Positions 54,366-63,180 of a DNA stretch of 64,000 nucleotides are shown here, in pieces. This DNA comes from Flavivirga algicola (GTDB lineage Bacteria > Bacteroidota > Bacteroidia > Flavobacteriales > Flavobacteriaceae): contig NZ_JABBHF010000002.1 of NCBI RefSeq assembly GCF_012910715.1, positions 315,001 through 379,000 on the forward strand, in the 5' to 3' direction. Within the stretch, counting starts at the first letter, position 1, and the number at the start of each line of letters is the position of its first letter. The position numbers were made by a program, and so were the translations under genes. Under the pieces are notes generated by a model. The model was not told the DNA's origin. It made no database searches and was given only the letters and a program-made list of their open reading frames with translations.

Positions 54366-54488
54366 TAAATCTTATTTTCTTAATATAATACAAGACAAAA
54401 TATCAATACCCTAACATTTTATTAAAAAAATTTTTAAATTCGCATTATTTCGCGAGTTATATTATCATTTTTCACATAGTTTTTAGTC

Positions 54489-55082
54489 ATGGATTTAAAA
54501 GAAAATAAGACACTCATTAATGCCTTAAGAAAAGGAGAGGAAAAAGCATACATGTTTTTACTAGATACGTACCACAGAAGACTACATGCATATGCCTTAA
54601 CCTTAGTAGATGATCACAGTTTAGCACAAGATATTGTCCAAAACGTTTTTCTAAGAACTTGGCAGCATCGCGAAAAGTTAAATCACAAATTTACTATTCA
54701 AAGTTTTCTTTATAAGTCTGTATACAATGAGTTTGTAAACACTTATAAAAAAGATAAAGCCATGATGCTTTTACAAATGAAATACTATGAATCCCTGCAT
54801 CAAGAAGTGGAAAAAACAGACGAAAAAACACTTGAAGAAATAATACAATTAGTAACCAAAGAGGTAGAAAAGTTACCTCCTAAATGCAAACAAATTTTTT
54901 CACTTAGTAAAAAAGAAGGTCTTACGAATATTGAAATTTCTGAATATTTAAATGTCTCCATTAAGACAGTAGAAGCACATATTACTAAAGCTTTTACTAT
55001 ACTTAAAAACAAATTAGATGACAAAATAAAGATTTCTCTTTTTCTATTATTTGGTTTTCCTGTTTCAGAAAAACCTAATTAA
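54489..55082 (+). CDS. ECF RNA polymerase sigma factor, divergent from fecR
   Basis: 197 residues. Region 2 is AYALTLVDDHSLAQDIVQNVF with the following TWQHREKL; region 4 is LPPKCKQIFSLSKKEGLTN and the helix-turn-helix ISEYLNVSIKTVEAHITKA. It is the FecI-like/Bacteroidota sigma-70 family type, held by the divergent FecR and released to transcribe susCD. The 123-base region shared with fecR probably carries both promoters. Its stop codon touches a 171-base palindrome that may terminate the transcript. Confidence 0.94.
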   Translation: MDLKENKTLINALRKGEEKAYMFLLDTYHRRLHAYALTLVDDHSLAQDIVQNVFLRTWQHREKLNHKFTIQSFLYKSVYNEFVNTYKKDKAMMLLQMKYYESLHQEVEKTDEKTLEEIIQLVTKEVEKLPPKCKQIFSLSKKEGLTNIEISEYLNVSIKTVEAHITKAFTILKNKLDDKIKISLFLLFGFPVSEKPN

Positions 55083-55252
55083 ACCCGCATTATACATTAG
55101 AAAATCTATTACAAATTGAAATCACTGCAAAATCTAACGTTTTACTGTATTTTTTAATGTAACCATAGCCGTGCTATGCTGAAATTAATAATACACTAGA
55201 TTTTATTGCATTTTCAACCTTCATGACGAAGTTCTAATGCATAATACGGGTT
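55082..55252. repeat. 171-bp imperfect palindrome (MITE-like or structured RNA)
   Basis: The outer arms AACCCGCATTATACATTAGA (55082-55101) and TCTAATGCATAATACGGGTT (55233-55252) match with two differences. Inner arms with TTGAAATC...GCAAAATCTA and TAGATTTTATTGC...TTCAA also pair. The centre is a perfect CATAGC-CGT-GCTATG hairpin (55164-55178). No open frame of note. Confidence 0.85.
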
Positions 55253-55295
55253 AAAAAAAACAGACGACCTAAAATTAACCCCATTAGATCGCCTG
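55253..55295 (-). terminator. Intrinsic terminator after the UspA gene
   Basis: On the minus strand an imperfect stem with G-U pairs, CAGGCGATCTAA with TTTTAGGTCGTCTG, is followed by eight T (plus-strand A run 55253-55260). It lies about 30 bases after the UspA stop. Confidence 0.75.
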
Positions 55296-55324
55296 TTCTC
55301 AAAAATAAATGGCTAACTATTAAC

Positions 55325-56155
55325 TTAAATTTTAAACGTTATTACTGGTAGGGTTGAGTGATTAGCTACATCTTCCCCCACACTTCCCTGGAAAAAATGA
55401 GCCAAACCTTTTCTTCCATGTGTTGGAACAGCAATTAAATCTGCTCCTATTTTTATTGAAGCGTTTAAAATACCATCCTCAACAGTATAATCTGATGTAT
55501 GATAAACAGCGTCCATTCTATCTAAATTTCCGTCTGCCTTCGTGAAAAAATTAACCGCTAATCGTTCTATTTCTAAAGAATTTCTAAACTTATCGTTTGG
55601 TAAATTCACATAAACCAAATACAACCTGGCCCCCATTTTCTCAAACATTTTAACTGCTCTTTGGTAAGCTTCAATAGATTCTTCTAAAAAATCGCAGGCA
55701 TAAGCGATCACTTCAAAATTAATTTGAGGGAGATCATTCTTAACCACCAATACTGGAATATCTGCATGTCTTACAACACGCTCGGTATTAGAGCCTATAA
55801 AAAATTCTTTAACACCACTGGCGCCATGAGACCCCATGACAATAAGATCTGCATCGTACTTTTGCGCTATTTCATTAACTTCACTAAACACCTTAAAATG
55901 TTTAACAATCGGTATCACTTTTACATCTTTTAAATAATCTTTTTTAAGAAAATCCTCAAACCTTTGTTCTGCTAATTTTAAAAAATAAATTATTTTTTGA
56001 GGTTCCTCTCCACTAGCTGTAAGCATGACTTCAGACATTTCCAACATATGCAATGCTAATAATTCGGCATTGTTCTTTTTAGCTAATCTAGCAGCTGTTT
56101 TTAAAGCATACTCCGAATGTTCTGAGAAATCAATTGGTACAATAATCTTCTTCAT
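55325..56155 (-). CDS. Tandem universal stress protein (UspA x2)
   Basis: 276 residues with two UspA domains. The first opens IIVPIDFSEHSEYALKTAARL and has the ATP-binding MGSHGASGVKEFFIGSNTERV pattern (G-x2-G-x9-G-S/T). The second (about 145-276) has VPTHGRKGLAHFFQGSVGED. Tandem Usps bind ATP and act in energy or stress responses. It lies 83 bases downstream of hemN on the same strand, so it may be part of the FNR-like regulated transcript; Usp genes are common members of low-oxygen regulons. Confidence 0.92.
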   Translation of the reverse strand: MKKIIVPIDFSEHSEYALKTAARLAKKNNAELLALHMLEMSEVMLTASGEEPQKIIYFLKLAEQRFEDFLKKDYLKDVKVIPIVKHFKVFSEVNEIAQKYDADLIVMGSHGASGVKEFFIGSNTERVVRHADIPVLVVKNDLPQINFEVIAYACDFLEESIEAYQRAVKMFEKMGARLYLVYVNLPNDKFRNSLEIERLAVNFFTKADGNLDRMDAVYHTSDYTVEDGILNASIKIGADLIAVPTHGRKGLAHFFQGSVGEDVANHSTLPVITFKI

Positions 56156-56238
56156 AATTTTGTAGGTTTATATTTCCTCATAAGGAAAAAGTTAATTTTA
56201 AAAGACACTTGTTTCACTAAGCATCAAGGTCTTTTTAG

Positions 56239-57603
56239 TCAAACCGTCATTGAAAACAATTGGGTATCTGGTTGTTTTCTCTGCAGTAATAAATCGAAAG
56301 CCATGCAAATGTTTCTAACAAATGGCTGACCTTTTTTAGTCACCTCAATGGTATTTGAACCAATATTGAGTAATCCGTCAATTTTCATCTCCTGTAATCG
56401 GGAAACAACCTCTGATATCTCATCAAAATAAAGGCTATTTTGATCCCATGTTGTTTTAAAACGGCACATTAAATTAAGGATATGTTTTCTTATAATTAAG
56501 TCTTCTTCATTAAGAATATGTCCTCTGTAAACTGGTAAAATATTATTCTTTAATAAATCATAATAAGCCTCAATACTTTTAACATTCTGAGCAAACCCGT
56601 ACCAACTATCACTAATTGATGATACGCCCAAACCAATCATTGCCTGAGTTTTTGAGGCTGTATACCCCATAAAGTTTCTATGTAAATTACCATTTACCAT
56701 CGACTCATATAATGAATCTGTAGTTAATGCAAAATGATCCATTCCTATTTCTTTATAGCCAACTTCAAAAAGTAGTTGCTTACCTAATTCGTATTGCTGT
56801 CTTTTCAATTCGGCAGAAGGCAAATCGGAATCATTAAAACCACGTTGTCCATTACCTTTAATCCATGGTACATGGGCATAGCTGTAAAATGCCAATCTAT
56901 CAGGCAATAATGCTTTTGTTTTTAAAATGGTTTCTTTTACATGGCCTAAAGTTTGAAAAGGCAGACCGAAAATTATATCATGCCCAACCGATGTATAACC
57001 AATAGCTCTGGCCATATCGGTAGCTTGCTTCACATGCTCAAAAGGCTGGATTCTATGAATCGCTTTTTGCACTGTTTCGTTGTAATCCTGAACACCATAA
57101 CTTACCCGTCTGAAGCCAACATCATAAAGTGCCTGTAAATGCTCCCGAGTCGTATTATTAGGATGTCCCTCAAAACTAAATTCGTACTCACTAGCCAGAA
57201 TTGCTTGTTTTAAAATGCCATTAATCAATAACTTTAAATTTTCAGGACTAAAAAAAGTTGGTGTACCACCACCTAAATGCAATTCTTTGATTATTGGTTT
57301 TTCATCAAATAATTCCAAATACAAATCCCATTCTTTCAAAACAGCATTTATATATGGAGACTCCACACCGTGCTGTTTTGTAATACGCTTATTGCATCCA
57401 CAAAACGTACACAAACTTTCGCAATATGGTAAGTGAATATAAAGGCTTATGCCTTCTTTAGAATTACTTTCTTCAAAGGATTCTATTAAAGATGATTTCC
57501 ATTTCTTTAAGGAAAAGGTCTCATTATTCCAGTAAGGAACCGTTGGATAACTCGTATAGCGAGGCCCTGCAATATTATACTTATTTACTAATGAATTTAA
57601 CAT
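56239..57603 (-). CDS. hemN: Oxygen-independent coproporphyrinogen III oxidase
   Basis: Radical-SAM enzyme of haem synthesis that works without O2, in the cytoplasm. The [4Fe-4S]/SAM site is LPYCESLCTFCGC (CxxxCxxC plus the extra C of HemN), preceded by YTSYPTVPYW. The glycine-rich LHLGGGTPTF and a HemN C-terminal domain are present; length is about 454 residues, as in true HemN. Two in-frame ATGs exist (57612 and 57603). The predicted transcription start near 57616 makes the second, MLNSLVNKYNIAGPRYTS, more likely. Its promoter carries an FNR-like palindrome, as expected for a low-oxygen enzyme. Confidence 0.94.
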   Translation of the reverse strand: MLNSLVNKYNIAGPRYTSYPTVPYWNNETFSLKKWKSSLIESFEESNSKEGISLYIHLPYCESLCTFCGCNKRITKQHGVESPYINAVLKEWDLYLELFDEKPIIKELHLGGGTPTFFSPENLKLLINGILKQAILASEYEFSFEGHPNNTTREHLQALYDVGFRRVSYGVQDYNETVQKAIHRIQPFEHVKQATDMARAIGYTSVGHDIIFGLPFQTLGHVKETILKTKALLPDRLAFYSYAHVPWIKGNGQRGFNDSDLPSAELKRQQYELGKQLLFEVGYKEIGMDHFALTTDSLYESMVNGNLHRNFMGYTASKTQAMIGLGVSSISDSWYGFAQNVKSIEAYYDLLKNNILPVYRGHILNEEDLIIRKHILNLMCRFKTTWDQNSLYFDEISEVVSRLQEMKIDGLLNIGSNTIEVTKKGQPFVRNICMAFDLLLQRKQPDTQLFSMTV

Positions 57604-57620
57604 ACCTAACATTTACATTT

Positions 57621-57628
57621 CAAAAGTA
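57621..57628 (-). promoter_or_regulatory. -7 box of hemN
   Basis: TACTTTTG on the minus strand is a perfect TAnnTTTG. Its last G is 36.5 bases from the centre of the palindrome at 57651-57664, identical to the ccoS and ccoI arrangements. Confidence 0.65.
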
Positions 57629-57650
57629 CAGTGTAGAGTGCTTTAAAAAT

Positions 57651-57664
57651 ATGATATATGTCAT
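57651..57664. promoter_or_regulatory. FNR-like operator between hemN and the YceI gene
   Basis: ATGAT-ATAT-GTCAT, a 5-4-5 palindrome with one mismatch. It is correctly placed for hemN. On the other side TATTATTG (57686-57693, 7/8 match) is 35.5 bases away, so it may also serve the YceI gene. Confidence 0.7.
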
Positions 57665-57725
57665 AGCGAATATTTGCAATTCGATTATTATTGCTTAATT
57701 TCACATCTCTAAAAAATTCAAAAAA

Positions 57726-58349
57726 ATGAAAAAATTAATTGCCTTATTAGTACTTATTTCTTTAGGAACTACCGCTTGTAAACAAGAAAAAAAAGAAACT
57801 AAAACAGAAGCCCCTGCCCAGGTAGAAACTGCAGAAAAATTTGTAATAAAACCAGAAGCTACATCAGTAAAATGGACTGCTTACAAGACTACTGAAAAGA
57901 AGGCTGTAGGTGGCGAGTTTGCCACTCTAAATTTTGATAATAAAGAAGGAGCTACGGCTCAAGAAGCTCTAAATAATTTAAGTTTTTCGATTCCTGTTAG
58001 TAGCCTGTTTACTAAAGATGAAAGCCGTGATGCGAAATTAAAAGAGTTTTTCTTTGGTGCCATGTTAGATACTGAGTTTTTAAAAGGTACTATTAAGTAT
58101 GCCAATAATGCCTGTGTTGCTTCAATTACCATGAATGGCGTTACTAATGATTTACCTTTAGAAGTTAACATAACCGATGAAAGACGTGTAAGTATGACTG
58201 GCACTATGAACCTTAAAGATTGGGATGCTTTAGGTGCTTTAGAATCGATAAACAAAGCATGTTTTGATTTGCACAAGGGACCTGATGGTGTGAGTAAAAC
58301 ATGGGAGGATGTTGCTATTGAAGTCAGTACTTTTCTTCGTAAAAATTAA
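57726..58349 (+). CDS. YceI-family lipoprotein
   Basis: 207 residues. Lipobox GTTAC at about residues 14-18, then a charged linker and a YceI lipocalin-like barrel (VIKPEATSVKWTAYKTTEK, GGEFATLNF, FFGAMLDTEFLKGTI, ITMNGVTNDLPL). YceI proteins bind isoprenoid quinones or similar lipids in the envelope. It is divergent from hemN and shares its intergenic FNR-like site, so low-oxygen control is possible. It ends at a strong terminator. Confidence 0.9.
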   Translation: MKKLIALLVLISLGTTACKQEKKETKTEAPAQVETAEKFVIKPEATSVKWTAYKTTEKKAVGGEFATLNFDNKEGATAQEALNNLSFSIPVSSLFTKDESRDAKLKEFFFGAMLDTEFLKGTIKYANNACVASITMNGVTNDLPLEVNITDERRVSMTGTMNLKDWDALGALESINKACFDLHKGPDGVSKTWEDVAIEVSTFLRKN

Positions 58350-58374
58350 TACTAAAAAAATTATAATCAGTTTT

Positions 58375-58426
58375 AAAGCTGTCAGGGATATTTGTTATTA
58401 TATTCTTGACAGCTTTTTCTTTTTTA
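58375..58426 (+). terminator. Intrinsic terminator after the YceI gene
   Basis: AAAGCTGTCA (58375-58384) pairs perfectly with TGACAGCTTT (58407-58416) and is followed by a TTTCTTTTTT run. Confidence 0.85.
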
Positions 58427-58487
58427 TTAACTTAGTCATCACATTAATTTAAATTATTGGCTGTTAAACAGGGTTTTAAGATAACAA

Positions 58488-59087
58488 ATGAAAAAAATCT
58501 ATTCCGTTGAAGAATACATTGAGGAACATGCACATTTTAGTGACGCATTAATCATGTTACGGGATATTATTAATACAACCGAATGTATTGAAACTGTAAA
58601 ATGGAACGCTCCAGTTTATACTATAAATAATAAAAATGTTTTGGGTTTAGGAGCATTTAAAAATCATTTCGGTATTTGGTTTTTCAATGGCGTGTTTTTA
58701 AAAGATGAGCACAACTTACTTGTAAACGCTCAAGAAAATAAAACGAAAGCATTAAGACAAATGCGCTTTGAATCTATTTCTGAAATAGATAAACATACAG
58801 TCTTGGCTTACGTTAAGGAGTCTATTGAAAATCAGAAGTTGGGCAAAGAAATAAAACCAGATCGTAGTAAAAAAGAGACCGTTATTCCTAAAGAATTAAA
58901 GGAGTTATTAGCGAAAAATAAAAAAATAAAAAATAGTTTTGTGGCTTTGTCTCCTTACAAACAACGAGAATATTGCGACTATATAGGTAGTGCAAAGCGA
59001 GAAGCAACAAAACAAAAGCGTCTAGAAAAAATCATTCCTATGATTTCTCAAAAGATCGGTTTAAATGATAAGTACAAAAACTGTTAA
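58488..59087 (+). CDS. DUF1801 plus YdeI-tail protein
   Basis: 199 residues. The N-terminal DUF1801 (frataxin/CyaY-like fold) has ETVKWNAPVYTINNKNVLGLG and FGIWFFNGVFLKDEHN. The C-terminal ~60 residues carry the YdeI-family helical tail with LSPYKQREYCDYIGSAKREA and TKQKRLEKII. Members have been linked to iron handling and bacteriocin protection, without firm function. The same tail (KREATKQKR) occurs in the 4852 gene, so the two are distant paralogues. Confidence 0.87.
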   Translation: MKKIYSVEEYIEEHAHFSDALIMLRDIINTTECIETVKWNAPVYTINNKNVLGLGAFKNHFGIWFFNGVFLKDEHNLLVNAQENKTKALRQMRFESISEIDKHTVLAYVKESIENQKLGKEIKPDRSKKETVIPKELKELLAKNKKIKNSFVALSPYKQREYCDYIGSAKREATKQKRLEKIIPMISQKIGLNDKYKNC

Positions 59088-59513
59088 GGGTCTTCATTAC
59101 AAGAAATCTCAGGAACCTCATCACAGTTTTAGTTCTTTTTGATACAGGCAAGGTATGACTTGATAAATTGACTCGCGGAAAAGAGGCCTTTCCTAAAATT
59201 AGATTGGACTTTTAAGGATATACCCAAAATTTATATAACCTTTTACCCAATAGTCATAATTAACAAGATAAAGGCTATACTAAACGGGCTATTAATTCGA
59301 AGAAATTTAATTCCTTTTTTCTAATACCGCTCATAATAAAAAGAGGGGGCTAAAAAGTGGCATTCAGAATGCCTGCCTACTGGACGAGCAGGAAATGAAG
59401 AATCTCTCATAATTTTAATGTTATGGTTTACATATTAATAATATTCTCCGCTCCACTCTGGATGACAAAATAAATTACTTTTTAGCCCTCCTCTTTATTA
59501 TTTTTTGATAACA
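59088..59513. other. Intergenic, 426 bases, containing a decayed inverted-repeat element
   Basis: No open frame of note. The right half is the element at 59338-59499. The left half has no repeat, hairpin or promoter I can support. Confidence 0.5.
59338..59499. repeat. Inverted-repeat-bounded intergenic element
   Basis: The ends AAAGAGGGGGCTAAAAAGT and ACTTTTTAGCCCTCCTCTTT are near-perfect reverse complements. Inside are GGCATTC-A-GAATGCC and CCTGC...GCAGG palindromes and the words GAAGAATCTCTC and CTGGATGACA, resembling dispersed palindromic elements of flavobacteria (from recall). Likely a decayed non-coding repeat or bidirectional terminator. Confidence 0.7.
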
Positions 59514-60518
59514 TTAAAAGGAATGCTCTTCTAGGCTTTCTTCTACTTCAAGTAATTTAGGATGGTTTGGATCAATTTGAGCACCTTCTTTATAAAATTT
59601 CTTTGCGTTTTCTATATCACCACTATCCAAGTAAAAACGACTTAAAATAGCATAATTTAATGCTGATTTTTCGATCTCAACACATTTTGTCATAATTTTT
59701 ATTGCTCCTTCAAAATCCCCCCTACTAGCTGGAAAACCACTATATCCTCTCATGCCATCAGTATATTTGGGATCTACCAAAAAAGACAATTGAAAAAAAG
59801 TTTCCCCTCTGTCCCAATAATCTCTAGTAGCTTGAGAAATCATTCCCAAATTATTATAGGGATTCGGATTTGTGTAATCTGCTTGTATAGCCTCATAAAA
59901 CTTTTCGGCTGCAGCTTCAAAATCGCCTTCTCCAAATAATGCATTTCCTTCTTGTTTTATTTGTTCAGAAAGCTGACGGTCCGTTTTATTTTTAACAATT
60001 TTTAAAGCTTTAAAATTATCGGCAATGGGCACTAGTTTCTCATTATCTTTTTCAACATGAAACAATACAATTGGCATGTCTTCAAATCCCGTATGATTTT
60101 CTTCAAATCTGAAATTATTTGTTGCATCTAAAAACAAAACACCCTCATGTTCACTAAAAGGTCCTTTTTCTGCTCCCTTACCTATATAAGCAAAAGGAAT
60201 AAGGCCGTTACTATCCCAAAACCAAAAATTACTATCATTTTCCAAAGAGCTTAAATCTTCCTTTAGTATCTTATCATATCCATCAACCCAAATCATATCG
60301 AGTGAACCAAATTTATTACCACTCAGTTCACAGGTGTGGATTGCCAATCGGGTACGTAAGGGCTTGCTCATTGATAAGTAATCAAAAATAAAAATAGGCA
60401 TAGCATCCTGTAATTCTAGCTCTTTATTTGTCCCAGCTAGATTAATTTGGTGTATCCCAATATGCTTACGTATTTCTTCTATTCCTTTTACTTCCTTTAT
60501 TTCTCCTATTTCTTTCAT
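59514..60518 (-). CDS. TPR protein with unassigned N-terminal domain
   Basis: 334 residues, no signal peptide. The C-terminal ~150 residues are TPR repeats (ALFGEGDFEAAAEKFYEAIQ, NPYNNLGMISQATRDYWD, AILSRFYLDSGDIENAKKFY). The N-terminal ~170 residues, with FDYLSMSKPLRTRLAIHTCE, an aromatic DSNFWFWDSNGLIPFAYIG and EHEGVLFLD, I cannot place; a distant SMI1/KNR4-like fold is possible. It shares a 38-base upstream sequence with the 63564 gene, which suggests common control with the DUF4132 unit. Confidence 0.8.
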   Translation of the reverse strand: MKEIGEIKEVKGIEEIRKHIGIHQINLAGTNKELELQDAMPIFIFDYLSMSKPLRTRLAIHTCELSGNKFGSLDMIWVDGYDKILKEDLSSLENDSNFWFWDSNGLIPFAYIGKGAEKGPFSEHEGVLFLDATNNFRFEENHTGFEDMPIVLFHVEKDNEKLVPIADNFKALKIVKNKTDRQLSEQIKQEGNALFGEGDFEAAAEKFYEAIQADYTNPNPYNNLGMISQATRDYWDRGETFFQLSFLVDPKYTDGMRGYSGFPASRGDFEGAIKIMTKCVEIEKSALNYAILSRFYLDSGDIENAKKFYKEGAQIDPNHPKLLEVEESLEEHSF

Positions 60519-60559
60519 TTCTTTTATTTATTAGGGTTTGTTACTGCTAATTTACACGA

Positions 60560-60597
60560 TAGCATATATGCTAAACTACCCTGAATTCAGTGAATTT
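60560..60597. promoter_or_regulatory. Shared upstream sequence, copy 1 (TPR gene)
   Basis: TAGCATAT followed by CTAAACTACCCTGAATTCAG and TGAATTT, identical but for two bases to 63631-63668. It starts 42 bases upstream of the TPR gene start. It contains the palindrome CTGAATTCAG and, on the minus strand, the -7-like TAGTTTAG. Confidence 0.6.
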
Positions 60598-60711
60598 ATT
60601 TATATCACATCTTAATAAGGACTCTTCTATTTTACACTTCTTTTCCAAGGGGCTTTATATCAACACCTCTTACCCTAGAAATCATATTTTATTTTAAAAG
60701 ATATTTTTATT

Positions 60712-63165
60712 CTAAGTAATACTAATTTGACTTATTATGGTGGAATCCTTAATTTTATTGTCTTCTACCAATAAAAAAGCTTTACTCAACACAATAGAAA
60801 GACCTCGATCTCCTTCAAAAGGCACAAATACTTTTTCTATTTTCTTATCTGATCTTGCTGGTACAATACATAAGTATTCATCATTTGGATTCATAAGAAT
60901 ATTACCACTTCCTATATGTATTTTGTATGTTCTAAGTTTCCCTTCTACTATTAAAAAGCGACCATCTATCGAAGATTTCCCTTTTAACTTGGTCAATCTA
61001 GGCAGAAGTTTTTGTAAAATTTCCTTTCGTGTTTTTGCTATTTGTGTTAAGTCTCCAAAAGAATACTCTCTCCAATAGGCTGTGGTATTTTGTCTTTCTC
61101 CATTCTTATCCAGCCATTCTGGGTCATTTCCTACACTAGTAACCCCTACAAACAAATCTATATCTCTCATTACTTCTGAAAAAACAATCTTTGGTATTGT
61201 TTCCAATGGAATGGAAGCTCCTTTTTCATCAGTGAATTTAACTTGATCTGTTGTAACATACAGCCATATTCCACTATCATTATAGGCATCTTCCATGTTT
61301 AATTCATCAATCCAAAACTCTGCTCTAATTTTATGTTTCTTGAGTTCCTTACTACATATTACATTAGAAATTCCATCATCGTAACTTCCTATTAACGAAT
61401 AACTCCAACCCCTTAATTTTGCCAATGTACTGAATTGATGTTGCTTCAAAATATGAGCAGCCATTCTATTTGAATAGGTTCTAGTGGTTTGTTCTGCATC
61501 TGTTAATAGATACACCTCTCTGAATGCTTGTTTAATAGGTTGTTTCCACTCCAACTCAATCATCTTTTCTCGCCACTCTAATACATTGTTCGCATCTACA
61601 TAAATAGGATGCCAAAACATTACTTTAACTTCATTATCTGGATTTAATCGCTCTCCTGCCTTGCTCTCCCAATACCCATCAATATAAATCGCCTCTTGAG
61701 AATGACCCCCTTTTGTAAAAACCCAGATTAACTTTTTTGTAATGGTACTTACTAAGCCATGATCTTCATATTCTTTCTTAAAAACTAGATAATCTATCGA
61801 TCTTTTTAAGATAATTTGATTATCGATCATCTGCTTTTTAATTCCATAATACTTTTGAATTTCTTTAGCTTCCTTCTTTATAATTTTTAATCTAGAACTT
61901 AGAGATTCATCATTTTTAACAATGCTTGGTACACTTTTCATCGTAGAGCCATCTGGCTTGAACCATTGCTGAATGATTTTTCCACTTGTTAAATCAATTC
62001 TTAATGTGTAATCCTCAAATTTTATTTGCTTCTTACCCTCCACCAGATCAAAATCAGGAAAAACACTTTCTTCAATTTCCTCTATTGAAATATTATGCTT
62101 TTTTGCTCCTGCTTCAAGGTTTTTATTTATGTTTTTGAGAGCTGCCTTGTGCTTAATGTTAAGCCGTAACTTCGTTAGCCCTAATAGCGAATCTTTTGTG
62201 CACATCTCACCTAACACATTAATGCAAATATTCCCTAATCGTTGGGCATGAATGCAACTTTCATATTCATCTACTCGAATTCTTACATATGCTTTTTCTG
62301 CTATATTAGTGATTGACTTGATCGTATTTTCATCAGGATATGAAACCAATGACCATATTAAACCTTGAAGAAATATTTCTGTATCACCTAGAAATCCGCG
62401 TATAATGAATCCATCTTCATCTTTCCTAACTGGATCACTTTCAGCACATACCATTAAAAGTTGCCTCGCGACATTAAGATAAGTTTCTTCTCCTATTTGT
62501 TGAATTAATCCTGAAACCTCTCTCTTAAATTTATCGGATGGCTTAGAGTCAAAAGCACTAGCAAATAAGATGAATGTCTTGTTAAATAAATTTCTATTAT
62601 TTTTTATAGAATCAATTATTTTATTTAAACGATCATCAATAGTCGTATCATAAAATTGAAAAGGCTCATCATAACCATACTTTATTAAAAACTGTCGAAC
62701 AGCCTGAGCATCTTTCTGATGTATGCTATATGAAGCATAGTAAGGGAGGGAAAGTAGTTTTAATATAAAGGAAATAATTTTTTCTGAAGGAGGTTTTGAA
62801 CCCAGCCCATTTTCTAATTTTTCTAAAGATTTAATAATAGCATTAGTTAAAAACCGATCTCTAAATGTATTTCCTAATACAGTAGTAAGTTTTAGAAAAC
62901 TATTTTGTAAAACAATCCATTCTTCTTCTGTGTAAGAAGAAAGATTTGTTACTAATGAGTTTCTAAACTCTGCTGTATAATCACATAATTCGCTTTCCTC
63001 ATAATGATAGTCATTTTTTTTTCTAAATTTTATCAAATCAATTAGACATTCGTTGATGTCAAGAATCGCATGTTTAATTTCCTGGTCAGAGAATTGATCC
63101 AGTTTGTTATTAGCAAATTTTGTTTTAAACAATTCTACCCTTTTTCGTAATTCTTCTATTTTCAT
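60712..63165 (-). CDS. DUF4132 protein
   Basis: 817 residues, cytoplasmic. The C-terminal ~250 residues are the DUF4132 domain: LAKLRGWSYSLIGSYDDG, RAEFWIDELNMED, DIDLFVGVTSVGNDPEWLD and TRKEILQKLLPRL. The N-terminal ~550 residues are helical, HEAT-like in composition, without a visible WGR domain. The E. coli relative YehI (MolR) is encoded near a MoxR ATPase and a VWA protein. This genome also has such a pair at 11-15 kb, but a link is inference. It follows a 127-residue gene by 15 bases, so it is the second gene of a two-gene operon. Confidence 0.85.
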   Translation of the reverse strand: MKIEELRKRVELFKTKFANNKLDQFSDQEIKHAILDINECLIDLIKFRKKNDYHYEESELCDYTAEFRNSLVTNLSSYTEEEWIVLQNSFLKLTTVLGNTFRDRFLTNAIIKSLEKLENGLGSKPPSEKIISFILKLLSLPYYASYSIHQKDAQAVRQFLIKYGYDEPFQFYDTTIDDRLNKIIDSIKNNRNLFNKTFILFASAFDSKPSDKFKREVSGLIQQIGEETYLNVARQLLMVCAESDPVRKDEDGFIIRGFLGDTEIFLQGLIWSLVSYPDENTIKSITNIAEKAYVRIRVDEYESCIHAQRLGNICINVLGEMCTKDSLLGLTKLRLNIKHKAALKNINKNLEAGAKKHNISIEEIEESVFPDFDLVEGKKQIKFEDYTLRIDLTSGKIIQQWFKPDGSTMKSVPSIVKNDESLSSRLKIIKKEAKEIQKYYGIKKQMIDNQIILKRSIDYLVFKKEYEDHGLVSTITKKLIWVFTKGGHSQEAIYIDGYWESKAGERLNPDNEVKVMFWHPIYVDANNVLEWREKMIELEWKQPIKQAFREVYLLTDAEQTTRTYSNRMAAHILKQHQFSTLAKLRGWSYSLIGSYDDGISNVICSKELKKHKIRAEFWIDELNMEDAYNDSGIWLYVTTDQVKFTDEKGASIPLETIPKIVFSEVMRDIDLFVGVTSVGNDPEWLDKNGERQNTTAYWREYSFGDLTQIAKTRKEILQKLLPRLTKLKGKSSIDGRFLIVEGKLRTYKIHIGSGNILMNPNDEYLCIVPARSDKKIEKVFVPFEGDRGLSIVLSKAFLLVEDNKIKDSTIISQISIT

Positions 63166-63180
63166 ATATGTAATATTCGG

